Shown: positions 23,461-33,057, counted from the stretch's first letter. The stretch is 64,000 bases of DNA from Thalassospira lucentensis (GCF_032921865.1 NZ_CP136684.1:974501-1038500); one strand, 5' to 3'. Notes: generated by a model from the letters alone, not told the origin. Numbers and translations are program-made.

Positions 23461-25890
23461 ATGTCGATCATACCACCCAATCCCCGACTGGAACGGCATC
23501 TGCGCTTGGCGCGGATGATCATGTCGTGGGAACGGGTGTGGCCGCGGCTGATCCCGCCTTTGACAATCGTGATGCTGATCGCCGGGCTGACCCTGACCGG
23601 CACCTTTGAAATACTGCCCGCGACCGGGCATATCATGTTGCTTTCGATCCTGTCGGTTGCCGGTCTTGTCGCCATCATCCTGCCGTGGCGCCATTTCACA
23701 TGGCCCAATCGCCGTGCTGTCCTGCAAAGGATCGAACAGGAAAATGGCCTTGAAAACAATCCGCTGCAAAGCCTTGAAGACCATATCGATGATGGTGACG
23801 ACCCGCTAACCAGTTACCTGTGGCAAAAGCAGTTGCAACGCCACGAGGCTATGCTTGATAACCTGCATTTGCCCCGCCCCCTGCCCTCGCTGGCGCGCAT
23901 TGACCGCTATGGGCTGGTGGTTTTGCCGGTACTGCTCCTCGCCGTCGGGCTGTTTGTCGCCCATGACCGGATGGGGGAACGTTTCTATAAGGCGTTCAGC
24001 CCGCTGCAACGGCTGGGTGCTGCCGATTTCAGCACCACATTATGGGTCACCCCGCCTGCCTATACCGGACAGATCCCGCGAGTCCTCCGTTTTGCCGATG
24101 GCACCGACCAGCCGCAGCTGCAACCGGCGGATACAAACGCCGGAAATCCCAATGTTATCGATGTGGATGTCCCCGTCGGATCAACACTGGCCGGCAGCAT
24201 CGGAAGTGTCTGGCAACCGACACTGCATACCCCCACCGGCGAACGCGAGATATCGGAAAGCAGCGACAACAGCTATGTCATTTCGACCGCCCTTGATCAG
24301 GCCGGGCCGTGGCGCATTTCGGTCTGGGGCAATGACCGGCTGACACTGAATGTCAATCTGGTGGCCGATAAACCGCCCGCCCTTTCATTCGTCAGCCCGC
24401 CCTCGGTGACGCGCCGCGATCATATCCGTCTCGATTATGTCGCGACCGATGATTACGGCATGAACAACCTTGATCTGATCATCACCCCCGCGACCGATGG
24501 CATTGGCGCCGAACAGTTCGGGTCGATCGACAATATCCGTATCGATATGTCCGGTCGCGATGGTCAGGGGGGTGCTGTATCCATGCCGACCCGGATCGAA
24601 GGCCCCCGTTTCCTTGATCTTGTTTCCCATCCCTGGGCAGGGCTTCCGGTCAATCTTCAACTGGTATCGCAGGACAATTCCGGGCAGCGCGGCGAAAGCG
24701 ACATGCGATCCATCGTGTTGCCGGAACGCGAATTCACCCATCCGGTTGCCAAAAAGCTGATCACGATCCGGCGTGGCTTGCTGCGCTATCCCGACAAGGC
24801 GCTTGAAATGCGCAATGCTCTTTTGCCCGTGCTGTATGCCCCGCAGGCATTTAACGGTCATATCGGTATTTTCCTGGCCCTGTCGGTCACCGAAGCCCGT
24901 CTTTCGGCCCATCTGCGCGACCGCGACGTCCATCAGGAAGTCGCCGGATTGCTGTGGCACATTGCCGAAGAAATCGAACGTGGCAGCTATGGCATGGCCG
25001 AACGCAATCTGATGGAGGCCGAGGAACGGCTGCTCGAAGCACTCGCCGATCCGAACGTCACCGAGGCCGAAATCGCCGAGCTGATCGAAAACTATCGCCG
25101 GGCCCTTAACGAATATATGGCCGCCCTCGCCCGCGAGGCACCGCAAAACCAGCAAAGCCAGCAACAGGCGCCCGCCGCCATCCTTGAACAGCAGGACCTC
25201 TCGCGCATTGTCGATCAGATAGACGCCCTGATGCGGGCCGGTGCCCGTGATCAGGCACGCGCCCTGATTGATCGCCTGCGTGAACTGGTTGAAAACATGC
25301 AGGTCACATCGGGCGACGGCGGGACCGATATCACATCGACCCTTCGCGAAATGCTCGATGGCATCCGTGATCTTGCCCGTCGGCAGCAGGAACTGATGAA
25401 CCAGGGCGACAACCCATCCACCAATTCCGGCGGCAATGGCAACCGTGCCGAGGAACAGCAAAACCTTGCCGGTGATGCCCAGAACCTGACCAATAATTCC
25501 GGCTTTGGCCAGTTTGGCAATCTCAGCGGCATTGAAACTGCCATCGAGGCGATGCAGCGCGCCGCAGAAGCCCTTGGCCGCAACCGCGCCCACGAAGCCC
25601 TGCAACAGCAGGGACAGGCCATGGAGGCCCTTCAGCGCGGCATTGGCGAACTGAGCCGTGCCCTTGAAGGACTTAGCCAGATGATGCCGATGCTTGATGA
25701 ACTGCGCGGGTCGGGCAACCGTGATCCGCTTGGCCGGCCTGTCGGCGGGGATGGCACAACCGTCATCCCCGAAGTCGACACGCTTGAACGGGCGTGGCGT
25801 ATCTTGCAGGAACTGCGCCGCCGATCCGGCGACCCGGACCGCCCGGTGATCGAACAGGAATATATCGACCGGCTGCTTAAACGGTTCTAG
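23461..25890 (+). CDS. TIGR02302 / DUF4175 membrane protein
   Basis: 809 residues. Three membrane segments in the first 170 residues (LIPPLTIVMLIAGLTL, HIMLLSILSVAGLVAIILPW, YGLVVLPVLLLAVGLFVA), a beta-rich periplasmic-like middle, and a helical Gln-rich C-terminal half (QQSQQQAPAAILEQQ; repeated amphipathic helices with MNQGDNPSTNSGG linkers). This matches the alphaproteobacterial low-complexity family TIGR02302, function unknown. ATG 23461 begins the conserved PPNPRLERHLRLARM; the frame opens at 23440 with a TTG. A terminator follows at once. Confidence 0.85.
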   Translation: MSIIPPNPRLERHLRLARMIMSWERVWPRLIPPLTIVMLIAGLTLTGTFEILPATGHIMLLSILSVAGLVAIILPWRHFTWPNRRAVLQRIEQENGLENNPLQSLEDHIDDGDDPLTSYLWQKQLQRHEAMLDNLHLPRPLPSLARIDRYGLVVLPVLLLAVGLFVAHDRMGERFYKAFSPLQRLGAADFSTTLWVTPPAYTGQIPRVLRFADGTDQPQLQPADTNAGNPNVIDVDVPVGSTLAGSIGSVWQPTLHTPTGEREISESSDNSYVISTALDQAGPWRISVWGNDRLTLNVNLVADKPPALSFVSPPSVTRRDHIRLDYVATDDYGMNNLDLIITPATDGIGAEQFGSIDNIRIDMSGRDGQGGAVSMPTRIEGPRFLDLVSHPWAGLPVNLQLVSQDNSGQRGESDMRSIVLPEREFTHPVAKKLITIRRGLLRYPDKALEMRNALLPVLYAPQAFNGHIGIFLALSVTEARLSAHLRDRDVHQEVAGLLWHIAEEIERGSYGMAERNLMEAEERLLEALADPNVTEAEIAELIENYRRALNEYMAALAREAPQNQQSQQQAPAAILEQQDLSRIVDQIDALMRAGARDQARALIDRLRELVENMQVTSGDGGTDITSTLREMLDGIRDLARRQQELMNQGDNPSTNSGGNGNRAEEQQNLAGDAQNLTNNSGFGQFGNLSGIETAIEAMQRAAEALGRNRAHEALQQQGQAMEALQRGIGELSRALEGLSQMMPMLDELRGSGNRDPLGRPVGGDGTTVIPEVDTLERAWRILQELRRRSGDPDRPVIEQEYIDRLLKRF

Positions 25891-25927
25891 GGCGTCCTAC
25901 CGGACCCTTTGCGAACGACCACAAAAA

Positions 25928-25955
25928 AAAGGGCAGCGATCCGTCGCTGCCCTTT
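25928..25955. terminator. Bidirectional terminator
   Basis: Perfect 12-bp stem AAAGGGCAGCGA / TCGCTGCCCTTT with loop TCCG, an A-run before it and GTCATTTTC after it. Serves the TIGR02302 gene and the convergent zinc-ribbon gene. Confidence 0.9.
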
Positions 25956-25976
25956 GTCATTTTCAGATCAAACCGA

Positions 25977-26792
25977 TCAGGGTTCGACCGCCTCGCGCGG
26001 GTCAAGGAAGGTGACCTGCAGGCGGGTTGCGGTCGGGTTCGGACGGCGGATCTTGGTTTCCACCGTCATGGTTTCGCCAACCGGCAGCATCTGGGCTTCC
26101 ATTGGCATTTCCGCACTGCCCTGAACCGCACTTTCGTCATAGATCAGCGGCACTTTTTTGCGCTGAACCACACGATCCAGCGGATCAAGAAGCTCGATCA
26201 GCAGATAGGGAAGAACCCGGTCAACCTCGCTGATATTGACGATCTCGGCGCGCACGACAAGAACATCGACACCGTCTTCTTCTTCGCGAGTCGGCGGCAA
26301 TTCACGAATATCAAGACCTTCGCCAACATGCGGGACGTCAAGCCCGACCATGTCATAGACCTTGGCAATCGGCGGCCACAGATTGATCAGGATATCTTTG
26401 GCAAAATATCCGCCCGCGCCAATCCCGCCAAGGATCAGGAAGAACAGGATCCAGCCAACCACACCCTTTTTCGATTTCGCAGGCGGCTTCGGATTGTTGC
26501 GAATCAGCTGCTGCGGGATGGGGGGCGGATCGGGGATTTTATCGGCTTCTTCGAAACCGGGATCAACCTGACCTGGCATCTGGTCGGCATTGAAGTCGGC
26601 ACCAAGTGCGCCGTCCTGATCGAAAGGTGGCGGCAGCTTGTTTTCCTGCGCTGGCGACGGGGTTTTCGTTCCCGGCGGGTCCTGATGCCAGCTATTGCCG
26701 CAATTTTTGCAGCGCACGGTTCTGCCCTTTGGGCCGATCGCCTCTGTTTTCACAGAGTATTTTTTTGAACAATCTGGGCAAGTAATGATCAT
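25977..26792 (-). CDS. MJ0042-type zinc-ribbon and DUF3426 membrane protein
   Basis: 271 residues. N-terminal zinc ribbon CPDCSKKYSV...VRCKNCGNSW with two CxxC pairs, a Pro-rich linker, one membrane segment (GWILFFLILGGIGAGGYFA) near residue 110, and a C-terminal beta-sandwich-like DUF3426 region (VVRAEIVNISEV). This architecture is common in proteobacteria and, in alphaproteobacteria, often next to ftsEX as here. The cytoplasmic zinc site plus extracytoplasmic domain suggests a sensor or scaffold; no function is established. Confidence 0.85.
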   Translation of the reverse strand: MIITCPDCSKKYSVKTEAIGPKGRTVRCKNCGNSWHQDPPGTKTPSPAQENKLPPPFDQDGALGADFNADQMPGQVDPGFEEADKIPDPPPIPQQLIRNNPKPPAKSKKGVVGWILFFLILGGIGAGGYFAKDILINLWPPIAKVYDMVGLDVPHVGEGLDIRELPPTREEEDGVDVLVVRAEIVNISEVDRVLPYLLIELLDPLDRVVQRKKVPLIYDESAVQGSAEMPMEAQMLPVGETMTVETKIRRPNPTATRLQVTFLDPREAVEP

Positions 26793-26880
26793 TGCAAACC
26801 TGGCATCTCGATGTCAGCGGCATGAAACCCGGGGCACGGCCATAACCTGAGTGATTTCCGGCGACCCCCCGAATTCGCCG

Positions 26881-26935
26881 GTGTAGGGCAGAACCTACAC
26901 TATATGTAAATAGCGGCGATTTAACAGACTGTTAA
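26881..26935. promoter_or_regulatory. CtrA-like site and hairpin upstream of ftsE
   Basis: TTAA-CAGACTG-TTAA (26921-26935) fits the CtrA recognition pattern TTAA-N7-TTAA and is also a perfect palindrome with a central A. A second repeat, GTGTAGG / CCTACAC (26881-26900, 6-nt loop), lies just before it. The rest of the 366-bp gap between the divergent zinc-ribbon and ftsE genes holds no gene I can support. Confidence 0.5.
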
Positions 26936-27158
26936 GCACAGATAACTGAAGCTGCCCGAATTTGGTTGGCACAGCATTGCATATATGGTGCTTCGATGAC
27001 ATCCGAAGAACTGTTTAAGTCGTCATATTTTAGGCCAATCTGCAATGATACCCACTTTGGGGTCTGCCAGATCGGACTTTTGCAATTGTTCAACCGGCCC
27101 CCGCATTATCATGTTATGTCGGGTCTGATACGTCGTGCTGCGATATGGAGCGCAAGTT

Positions 27159-27836
27159 TTGACTGAAGTCGTAAGTTTCAGGAATGTGGGTGTCCGCTAT
27201 GAATCCGGGCCGGAGATTCTGCGCGATCTGAACTTCACCCTGCATCGTGGCAGCTTCCATTTCCTGACCGGGGCTTCGGGTGCAGGCAAATCGACATTGA
27301 TGCGCCTGCTTTATCTTGCCCTGCGCCAGACCCGCGGCGAGATCAACATTTTCGGCCGCGACAATATCCGTATTCCGCGCGATGAACTGCCCGCGATCCG
27401 CCGCAGGATCGGCGTGGTGTTTCAGGATTTCCGCCTGATCAATCACCTGACGACTTTTGAAAATGTCGCCCTGCCGCTGCGCGTCGCCGGGGTTGAGGAT
27501 TTGCAGATCCGCAAGAACGTGACCGAACTTCTGGAATGGGTCGGCCTTGGTGATCAGATCAACGCGGTACCATCCCGGCTTTCGGGCGGACAGCAGCAAC
27601 GCGTTGCCATCGCGCGCGCCGTTATCGGACGCCCGGCCCTGCTTCTGGCTGACGAGCCCACCGGTAACGTTGATGACCGCATCGCCATGCGGCTGTTATA
27701 TCTTTTTGAAGAACTGAACAAACTTGGCACCACGGTGCTCATCGCCACCCATAACCGGCAACTGGTGCGTCGTTTTGGCCATAATCAATGGCTGCTCGAA
27801 GCTGGCACCCTGCACGACATCACGCATAGCGCGTAA
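27159..27836 (+). CDS. ftsE: Cell-division ABC ATPase FtsE
   Basis: 225 residues. Walker [11 protein letters not shown], FtsE-typical [29 protein letters not shown], signature LSGGQQQR and Walker B LLLADEP. With FtsX it couples divisome ATP hydrolysis to activation of septal peptidoglycan hydrolases. The TTG at 27159 is taken as the start: GGAG lies eight bases upstream and [14 protein letters not shown] matches family N-termini. GTG 27135 is in frame but lacks a ribosome site. Confidence 0.93.
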   Translation: MTEVVSFRNVGVRYESGPEILRDLNFTLHRGSFHFLTGASGAGKSTLMRLLYLALRQTRGEINIFGRDNIRIPRDELPAIRRRIGVVFQDFRLINHLTTFENVALPLRVAGVEDLQIRKNVTELLEWVGLGDQINAVPSRLSGGQQQRVAIARAVIGRPALLLADEPTGNVDDRIAMRLLYLFEELNKLGTTVLIATHNRQLVRRFGHNQWLLEAGTLHDITHSA

Positions 27837-27883
27837 CCGGACCAACCGACGGCAACTGGCTCAGACAGGACCCAAAATCGATC

Positions 27884-28786
27884 ATGGCTTTTCGTTCGCA
27901 ACCGTCACATCTGCCACTTGATAGCGACTCATCGACGCGCTTTTTGCCAAGCATCGTCGCATTGATGGTGGCCCTGCTGACGTTTTCGATTGTTGGCCTT
28001 GCCGCCCTGCATGACAGTGTCGGCAAATGGTCCGGCCAGATCGAAGGCAGCCTTTCGATACAGGTTCCCCCGACCGGCATGGCGGATCGCGACCCCGAAG
28101 AACGCGAAGAAGCCCTGCAGGCAACGGTTGACGATATTATCGAACAGCTCGCCGACATGCCGGGCATTTCCCGGATCGAGGAACTCAGCCCCGAAACCAT
28201 GTCCGCCCTTCTGGAACCTTGGCTTGGCCCGGACGAGGTCGTCAGCGAATTACCCATCCCGCGCATTATCGAAATCACGCCGGAAACCGGTTTTAATTTC
28301 GATGCCCTTGAACGCAGGTTGGGCGAAATCGCGCCCGAGGCGGTTCTGGACGACCATCGCATCTGGATTGAACGGATTGCCGATGTTGCCTTTTCGGTCG
28401 AACTGGCGCTGATTACACTGATTATCGTTCTGTTCGGGGCAACGATGCTGTCGGTCGTATTTGCCACCCGATCAGGTCTTTCCATTCATCGCACAATCAT
28501 CGAATTGCTGCACCTGATCGGGGCGCAGGATTCGTATATCGCGGGCCAGTTTGCCCGTCATAACCTGCGGCTGGCGTTTTTTGGTGCCCTGATCGGCCTT
28601 CTGATCGCCCTGCCGGTTTCGGGGGTAATCGCGTGGCTTGGCATGCGGGCGGGCTGGCCGATCCCGACACTGGTTTTCAGCCCGCTTTTCATTGCGATCA
28701 TCATTGCCATTCCGTTCGTGGTCGCTGGTGTCGCCCAGATGACGGCCAAAAGAACTGTACTGCGTGTCTTGCGCAGAATGTTGTAA
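27884..28786 (+). CDS. ftsX: Cell-division protein FtsX
   Basis: 300 residues with the FtsX layout: membrane segment near residue 30 (LPSIVALMVALLTFSIVGLAAL), a periplasmic domain (about 50-160), then three membrane segments (VELALITLIIVLFGATMLSVV, AFFGALIGLLIALPVSG, SPLFIAIIIAIPFVVAGVA). The SIHRTIIELLHLIGAQDSYIA loop is characteristic. It is 47 bp after ftsE and should form the FtsEX complex. Confidence 0.92.
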   Translation: MAFRSQPSHLPLDSDSSTRFLPSIVALMVALLTFSIVGLAALHDSVGKWSGQIEGSLSIQVPPTGMADRDPEEREEALQATVDDIIEQLADMPGISRIEELSPETMSALLEPWLGPDEVVSELPIPRIIEITPETGFNFDALERRLGEIAPEAVLDDHRIWIERIADVAFSVELALITLIIVLFGATMLSVVFATRSGLSIHRTIIELLHLIGAQDSYIAGQFARHNLRLAFFGALIGLLIALPVSGVIAWLGMRAGWPIPTLVFSPLFIAIIIAIPFVVAGVAQMTAKRTVLRVLRRML

Positions 28787-28879
28787 CCTGCCTCACTCCT
28801 CCGTATAGTCGGCCTGCAGCGTCGTGATCATTTCCCGTTTCGGATCATGACCTTGTCCCCAAAAGGAGAGCCTTGTCGC

Positions 28880-28915
28880 ATGCCAGCGTCCCGTCAGGCC
28901 CAATCATATGAGTAA
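28880..28915 (+). CDS. Possible 11-codon upstream ORF before ydcF
   Basis: AAAAGGAGAG, the best ribosome site in the gap, sits about 10 bases before this ATG. The 11-codon frame (MPASRQAQSYE) ends in a TAA that overlaps the ydcF start region (28908). It may couple translation to ydcF, whose own ribosome site is weak. Purely positional evidence. Confidence 0.3.
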   Translation: MPASRQAQSYE

Positions 28916-29633
28916 GCCACCCCTTTCCGTTCAGCACCGGCGACGCTTCCGCCGGTTCCGTTTTTTGCTGTCGACCCTGATCCTGCTGGGGCTGGTCTGG
29001 GCGGGTGGTTTTGTCTGGTATGTCGATATCATCCCGACCGAGGTCAATGAACCTGACCGCACGACCGATGCCATCGTCGTTCTGACCGGCGGCAGTGAAC
29101 GCCTGTCAGAAGGCCGTCGCCTTCTGACCCGCCATCTTGCCAAAAAGCTGTTCATTTCCGGCGTTTATCGCGGGGTCGAAGTGGACGAACTTCTGTCCGC
29201 TGGCAAAGCCGACCCCCGGCTGATTTCATGCTGTGTGGTTCTGGGCCATGTCGCGGAAAACACGCGGGGCAATGCGCTTGAAACGGCGGTCTGGGTCTAT
29301 GAAGAAGGCTATAAAAGCCTGCGCATCGTCACAGCCAATTATCACATGCCGCGATCGCTTCTGGAATTTCGCAGCCTGATGCCCGATGTCGATATCATCG
29401 CCCATCCGGTTTTCCCCGAGAATGTCAAGGTCGATAGCTGGTGGCGCTGGCCGGGAAGCGCCAGCCTGATTGCCAGTGAATATAACAAGTTCCTGTTTGC
29501 CAGCCTGCGGAACTATCTTCTCGGATTTCTTCCGGACGGGGACCGTGCTGGCCTGCATGGACCGAGCACGCCATCAACGCCGCCAAAGCAGGATTATTCG
29601 GCGTCCAATCGCCTGTCCCAGAAATCAGGCTGA
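28908..29633 (+). CDS. YdcF/SanA-like DUF218 membrane protein
   Basis: 241 residues: one N-terminal membrane helix (FLLSTLILLGLVWAGGFVWYV), then a DUF218 domain with DAIVVLTGGSERLSEGRRLL, NTRGNALETAVWVYEEGY and IVTANYHMPRSLLEFR. The family includes SanA/ElyC-type envelope proteins whose chemistry is poorly known. It sits between ftsEX and plsC, in keeping with an envelope role. Confidence 0.85.
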   Translation: MSKPPLSVQHRRRFRRFRFLLSTLILLGLVWAGGFVWYVDIIPTEVNEPDRTTDAIVVLTGGSERLSEGRRLLTRHLAKKLFISGVYRGVEVDELLSAGKADPRLISCCVVLGHVAENTRGNALETAVWVYEEGYKSLRIVTANYHMPRSLLEFRSLMPDVDIIAHPVFPENVKVDSWWRWPGSASLIASEYNKFLFASLRNYLLGFLPDGDRAGLHGPSTPSTPPKQDYSASNRLSQKSG

Positions 29634-29705
29634 AGATACGGCGTTTCACTCGTGTCTCATAACTGTTACAAACCCTTTGACGAAGTGTTTGAAGGATCTG
29701 TCTGC

Positions 29706-30557
29706 ATGAGAGCCCTGCGCGCGTTTTTGTTTAACGTGTTGTTTTTCGCCGGTACCGCAGCATTGTGCATTGTGCTCATTCCGGTGATGCCGTTTGGCCG
29801 CAAAATCAATCAGTGGGTTGGCCATACATGGTGTCGCCTGACACAGGGAATGCTGGCGACGTCGGTTGGCATGTACAGGCGTATTCGCGGCCTTGAAAAC
29901 CTGCCGAAAGGCCCGTGTATTCTGGTTGCCAAGCATCAGTCTGCGTGGGAAACCCTGACCTTTCACACGGTCGTGCCTGACCCGGCCTATATCCTTAAAA
30001 AGGAACTGACCCGCATCCCGTTGATGGGGCAGTTTCTGCTGCTGTCCGGGCAGATCGCGGTCGACAGATCGGCTGGATCATCGGCCCTGAAAGACATGAT
30101 CAAGGGTGCCGAACGTGCCCTTGCCGATGGCAGACAGATCGTGATTTTCCCCGAAGGTACGCGCACGCCCCCCGGGTCGGATCGCCCCTATCACCCGGGC
30201 ATTTACGCGCTTTACAAGGCTTTCCCGAATGTCCCGGTCATTCCGGTCGCGATTAATTCCGGCATGTTCTGGGGACGGCACAGCTTCATGAAATATGGTG
30301 GCGAGGTCACCATGGAATTCCTGCCCGCGATGGAACCTGATCTGGATCGCAAAACCTTTATGAAGACGATCAAGGGCAGGATTGATGACCGCACCCGTGA
30401 ACTCGAACGCGAAGCACAAACCGAATTCAACCTGCCGACCCTGACATCCCGTGACGTCGAGATCGAGGAAGCCCGCGAAAAGGCCGAAGCCGAACAGCAG
30501 GAAGCCAAAACCGCAATTCCGATGAAATCCATCGACAAGGAAAAAACGCCTTCCTGA
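29706..30557 (+). CDS. plsC: 1-acyl-sn-glycerol-3-phosphate acyltransferase
   Basis: 283 residues. One N-terminal membrane segment, acyltransferase motif I as KHQSAWETL (HX4E in place of the usual HX4D), motif III VIFPEGTRTPPGS, and motif IV PVIPVAINSG. Makes phosphatidic acid from lysophosphatidate. The C-terminal 40 residues are a charged helix. Start 29706 (MRALRAF) has AAGGAT eight bases upstream; an upstream in-frame GTG (29652) is less likely. Confidence 0.88.
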   Translation: MRALRAFLFNVLFFAGTAALCIVLIPVMPFGRKINQWVGHTWCRLTQGMLATSVGMYRRIRGLENLPKGPCILVAKHQSAWETLTFHTVVPDPAYILKKELTRIPLMGQFLLLSGQIAVDRSAGSSALKDMIKGAERALADGRQIVIFPEGTRTPPGSDRPYHPGIYALYKAFPNVPVIPVAINSGMFWGRHSFMKYGGEVTMEFLPAMEPDLDRKTFMKTIKGRIDDRTRELEREAQTEFNLPTLTSRDVEIEEAREKAEAEQQEAKTAIPMKSIDKEKTPS

Positions 30558-30579
30558 TCAGACGGATCGTTCGAACACC

Positions 30580-30609
30580 AAAAAGGCCGGAGTTTCATCC
30601 GGCCTTTTT
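30580..30609. terminator. Bidirectional terminator
   Basis: Perfect 12-bp stem AAAAAGGCCGGA / TCCGGCCTTTTT with a 6-nt loop; ends plsC (plus) and the DMT-family gene (minus). Confidence 0.92.
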
Positions 30610-30636
30610 CAATTCCATCCATTCAACTATCGGCTG

Positions 30637-31572
30637 CTATGCCTTTCGGCGTGTTGCCTGCCAGATACCAAAGGCAATCAATGCGATCCCGCCCAGATGG
30701 TAAAGATGCAATTCCTCGCCCAGGAAGATGATGGCAAGAACACTGGCGAAAACCGGCATCAGATACAGGAACACGCCTGCATTTGCCGGGCCGACAACCG
30801 CAACGCCCTTGTTCCAGAACAGATATCCCAAAAAGGCTGGTCCCGCCCCGATATAGAAAATCTTCAGCATATCGGGCCATGCCGGATCAAGATGGGTAAA
30901 GAACGGCTCATTGCCCACGGTTACCGACCAGATGTAAAGCGGCGTCAAGAACACCAACCCGATCAGGGCCGAAACGAATACGAGGCTTAGCGGATGCACC
31001 CCCTTGGGCGCGCGTTTCAAAAGCATTGAATAGGCCGCCCAGACCATTGCCGAAATCATGGCAAACAGGTCACCCGAGACAAAATTCATCTCGGCAAATA
31101 CCGAAAAATCACCTTTGGCAATAATCACCGCCGTACCGACACCGGCAATCAGCACACCGACCCACTGGCCAAGCTTGGGTTTATCGGCAGTCAGGAAAGC
31201 TGCGAACAACAGAACCCAGACCGGGGTGGTCGCATTCAGAAGCCCGGTATTGACCGCGGTCGTGTTGTAGGCAGCCAGATAAATGACAATCGAAAACATG
31301 AAAACACCGGTTGTTCCGATCAGGAACATCGACATTTTATGATCCGCCATCAGCCTCAGATCGCGTTTAAGGTGCGGAATACAAACCGGAAACAGCAATA
31401 CGGCAGCCACAACCCAACGCCAGAAAGCCAGCGCCTCAAGCGGCACCGTGGCATTCACCCCGCGGGCAACCACGTGGTTTGATCCCCACATCATCGCGCA
31501 GGCAACCAGCATCAGATAGGCTGCCATCATCGGTGCGTTTCCGCCTTTTGACATCGTGGTGGCATTCGACAT
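30637..31572 (-). CDS. DMT-superfamily (EamA) transporter
   Basis: 311 residues with ten predicted membrane helices in two EamA repeats (LMLVACAMMWGSNHVVARG; LFAMISAMVWAAYSMLLKRA). Members export amino acids or metabolites; the substrate cannot be read from sequence. The start overlaps the chaC stop by one base (TGATG), so the two are translationally coupled. Confidence 0.88.
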   Translation of the reverse strand: MSNATTMSKGGNAPMMAAYLMLVACAMMWGSNHVVARGVNATVPLEALAFWRWVVAAVLLFPVCIPHLKRDLRLMADHKMSMFLIGTTGVFMFSIVIYLAAYNTTAVNTGLLNATTPVWVLLFAAFLTADKPKLGQWVGVLIAGVGTAVIIAKGDFSVFAEMNFVSGDLFAMISAMVWAAYSMLLKRAPKGVHPLSLVFVSALIGLVFLTPLYIWSVTVGNEPFFTHLDPAWPDMLKIFYIGAGPAFLGYLFWNKGVAVVGPANAGVFLYLMPVFASVLAIIFLGEELHLYHLGGIALIAFGIWQATRRKA

Positions 31573-32132
31573 CAGATACCGGCTCCCATATTGATTTCAC
31601 CGTATTCGCGGCGCACCAGATCCATCAGATCGTGCAATGGCGGGTCGACAATTCCCATCTGGTCCAGATGACAGACCGTATTTTCAAGATATTCAAGGTT
31701 CGGGCCGATATTGCCGTGTGCCGCGACAATGATTTCAACCGCTGTTCTTACCGGCAGGTTGCCCGCGAACTGTTCATGCGTTGGATCGGCGACATAGGTG
31801 TGCGCAATGACCTTCCGTCCATCGGCAAGCTCGACCTCGACATCGGCGGGAATATAGGTGTTGGTCACCAGTTCGCGTTCATCCAGATATGCCTTGACCA
31901 GCGGCCAGTTGTCCGGCGCGATCCGGAATGCATTGCCCACACATTCCCCGCCAACATTCAGCCCCAGAACCAGCCCCGGGTTTTCCGGTGTGCCGCGATA
32001 ATGATGGGAATATATGCAAAAGGACCGGTGATAGCCGCGCAGCGTCGCGCGTGCCCGTTCTTCAAATTCGAAGCCCGGCCGCCATAGCAGCGATCCATAT
32101 CCAAATACCCATCTTTCCTGGGGCTCAGTCAA
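31572..32132 (-). CDS. chaC: ChaC-type gamma-glutamylcyclotransferase
   Basis: 186 residues. The N-terminal WVFGYGSLLWRPGFEF is the substrate-binding YGSL motif of ChaC enzymes, which cleave glutathione to 5-oxoproline and Cys-Gly. GYHRSFCIYSHHYRGTPENPGLVLGL is also characteristic. It lies between two DMT transporters and is coupled to the downstream one, so that transporter may handle a glutathione breakdown product (inference). Confidence 0.88.
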   Translation of the reverse strand: MTEPQERWVFGYGSLLWRPGFEFEERARATLRGYHRSFCIYSHHYRGTPENPGLVLGLNVGGECVGNAFRIAPDNWPLVKAYLDERELVTNTYIPADVEVELADGRKVIAHTYVADPTHEQFAGNLPVRTAVEIIVAAHGNIGPNLEYLENTVCHLDQMGIVDPPLHDLMDLVRREYGEINMGAGI

Positions 32133-32175
32133 AATTTCCTCCGGTCATGCTGGTATTTTATGTCCGGTTCTGAAC

Positions 32176-33057
32176 CTAGCGTTTCACCATCACCAATGCC
32201 ACCCCGAGTGCGGCAATTGCAAATCCGGCAAAACCGAGCAGGCCCAGATGTTCATCAAAAAGCAGCCAGGCAAAGAAGGCAGCCGTGGGCGGGACAAGGT
32301 AAAACATGCTTGCAACCCGGGTTGCCTCGCCCTGCTTGATCAAAACCATCAGAAGCATGATCGCCCCGATTGACAGCACCAGAACCAGCCACGCCATCGC
32401 AAGAATGAAGTTCATGCTCCATTCGATCACCAATGGTTCCTTGATCAGGGCCACCAGCCCGACAAAAGCCGCCGCAGCGATATACTGGATAACCGTACCG
32501 CTCATCAGGTCCATGCCCGTGCAGAACCGCTTCTGATAAAGCGTCCCGGCCGTCATGCCAAACAGCGCCATGATGGCAAGCCCGATGCCAAAGGCCGTAA
32601 TACCGATCCCGTCACCAATTTTGGGCAGCAGGACCAAAGCCACGCCAATCAGGCCAAGAACAAGCCCGGCCCACTGACGCCCGCTGACACGTTCACCCAG
32701 AAGGGCACCAACAACCGATGCCGTCACAACCGGCTGCAACCCGACAATCAGGGCCGCCAAACCCGACGGAAGCCCCGTATCAATCGCCCAGAAAACGCCG
32801 CCCAGATAAATCCCGTGAACTAGAACCCCGGTGGTACTGATATGGGCAACCTGTCGCCAGCTTTTGGGCCATTTGGCGCCCAGCAGCGAAATCACCGGCA
32901 CCATCAGAACGATGACAATGGCGAAACGGGCAAACAGAAAGGTAAAGGGTTCGGCATAGGGAAGACCGAACTTTGCGCCAACAAAGCCCGTGCTCCATAG
33001 GAACACAAACACAAACGGCATGATCCGTGCAAAAGCCGGATGATCGGTGGCAGGCAT
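32176..33057 (-). CDS. DMT-superfamily (EamA) transporter
   Basis: 293 residues, ten membrane helices, two EamA repeats (VFVFLWSTGFVGAKFGLPYAEP; GLAIMALFGMTAGTLYQKRF). Start 33057 has AAGGGG six bases upstream. Paralogue of the transporter two genes downstream; substrate unknown. It is 89 bp after the prephenate dehydrogenase stop and may be the tail of that operon. Confidence 0.88.
   Translation of the reverse strand: MPATDHPAFARIMPFVFVFLWSTGFVGAKFGLPYAEPFTFLFARFAIVIVLMVPVISLLGAKWPKSWRQVAHISTTGVLVHGIYLGGVFWAIDTGLPSGLAALIVGLQPVVTASVVGALLGERVSGRQWAGLVLGLIGVALVLLPKIGDGIGITAFGIGLAIMALFGMTAGTLYQKRFCTGMDLMSGTVIQYIAAAAFVGLVALIKEPLVIEWSMNFILAMAWLVLVLSIGAIMLLMVLIKQGEATRVASMFYLVPPTAAFFAWLLFDEHLGLLGFAGFAIAALGVALVMVKR

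Noticed and set aside
24385-25605. 406-codon minus-strand frame inside the TIGR02302 gene
   Set aside because: Antisense shadow; no family sequence and no ribosome site.
26966-27166. 66-codon frame before ftsE
   Set aside because: Starts with TTG, no ribosome site, overlaps ftsE and lies in the regulatory gap.
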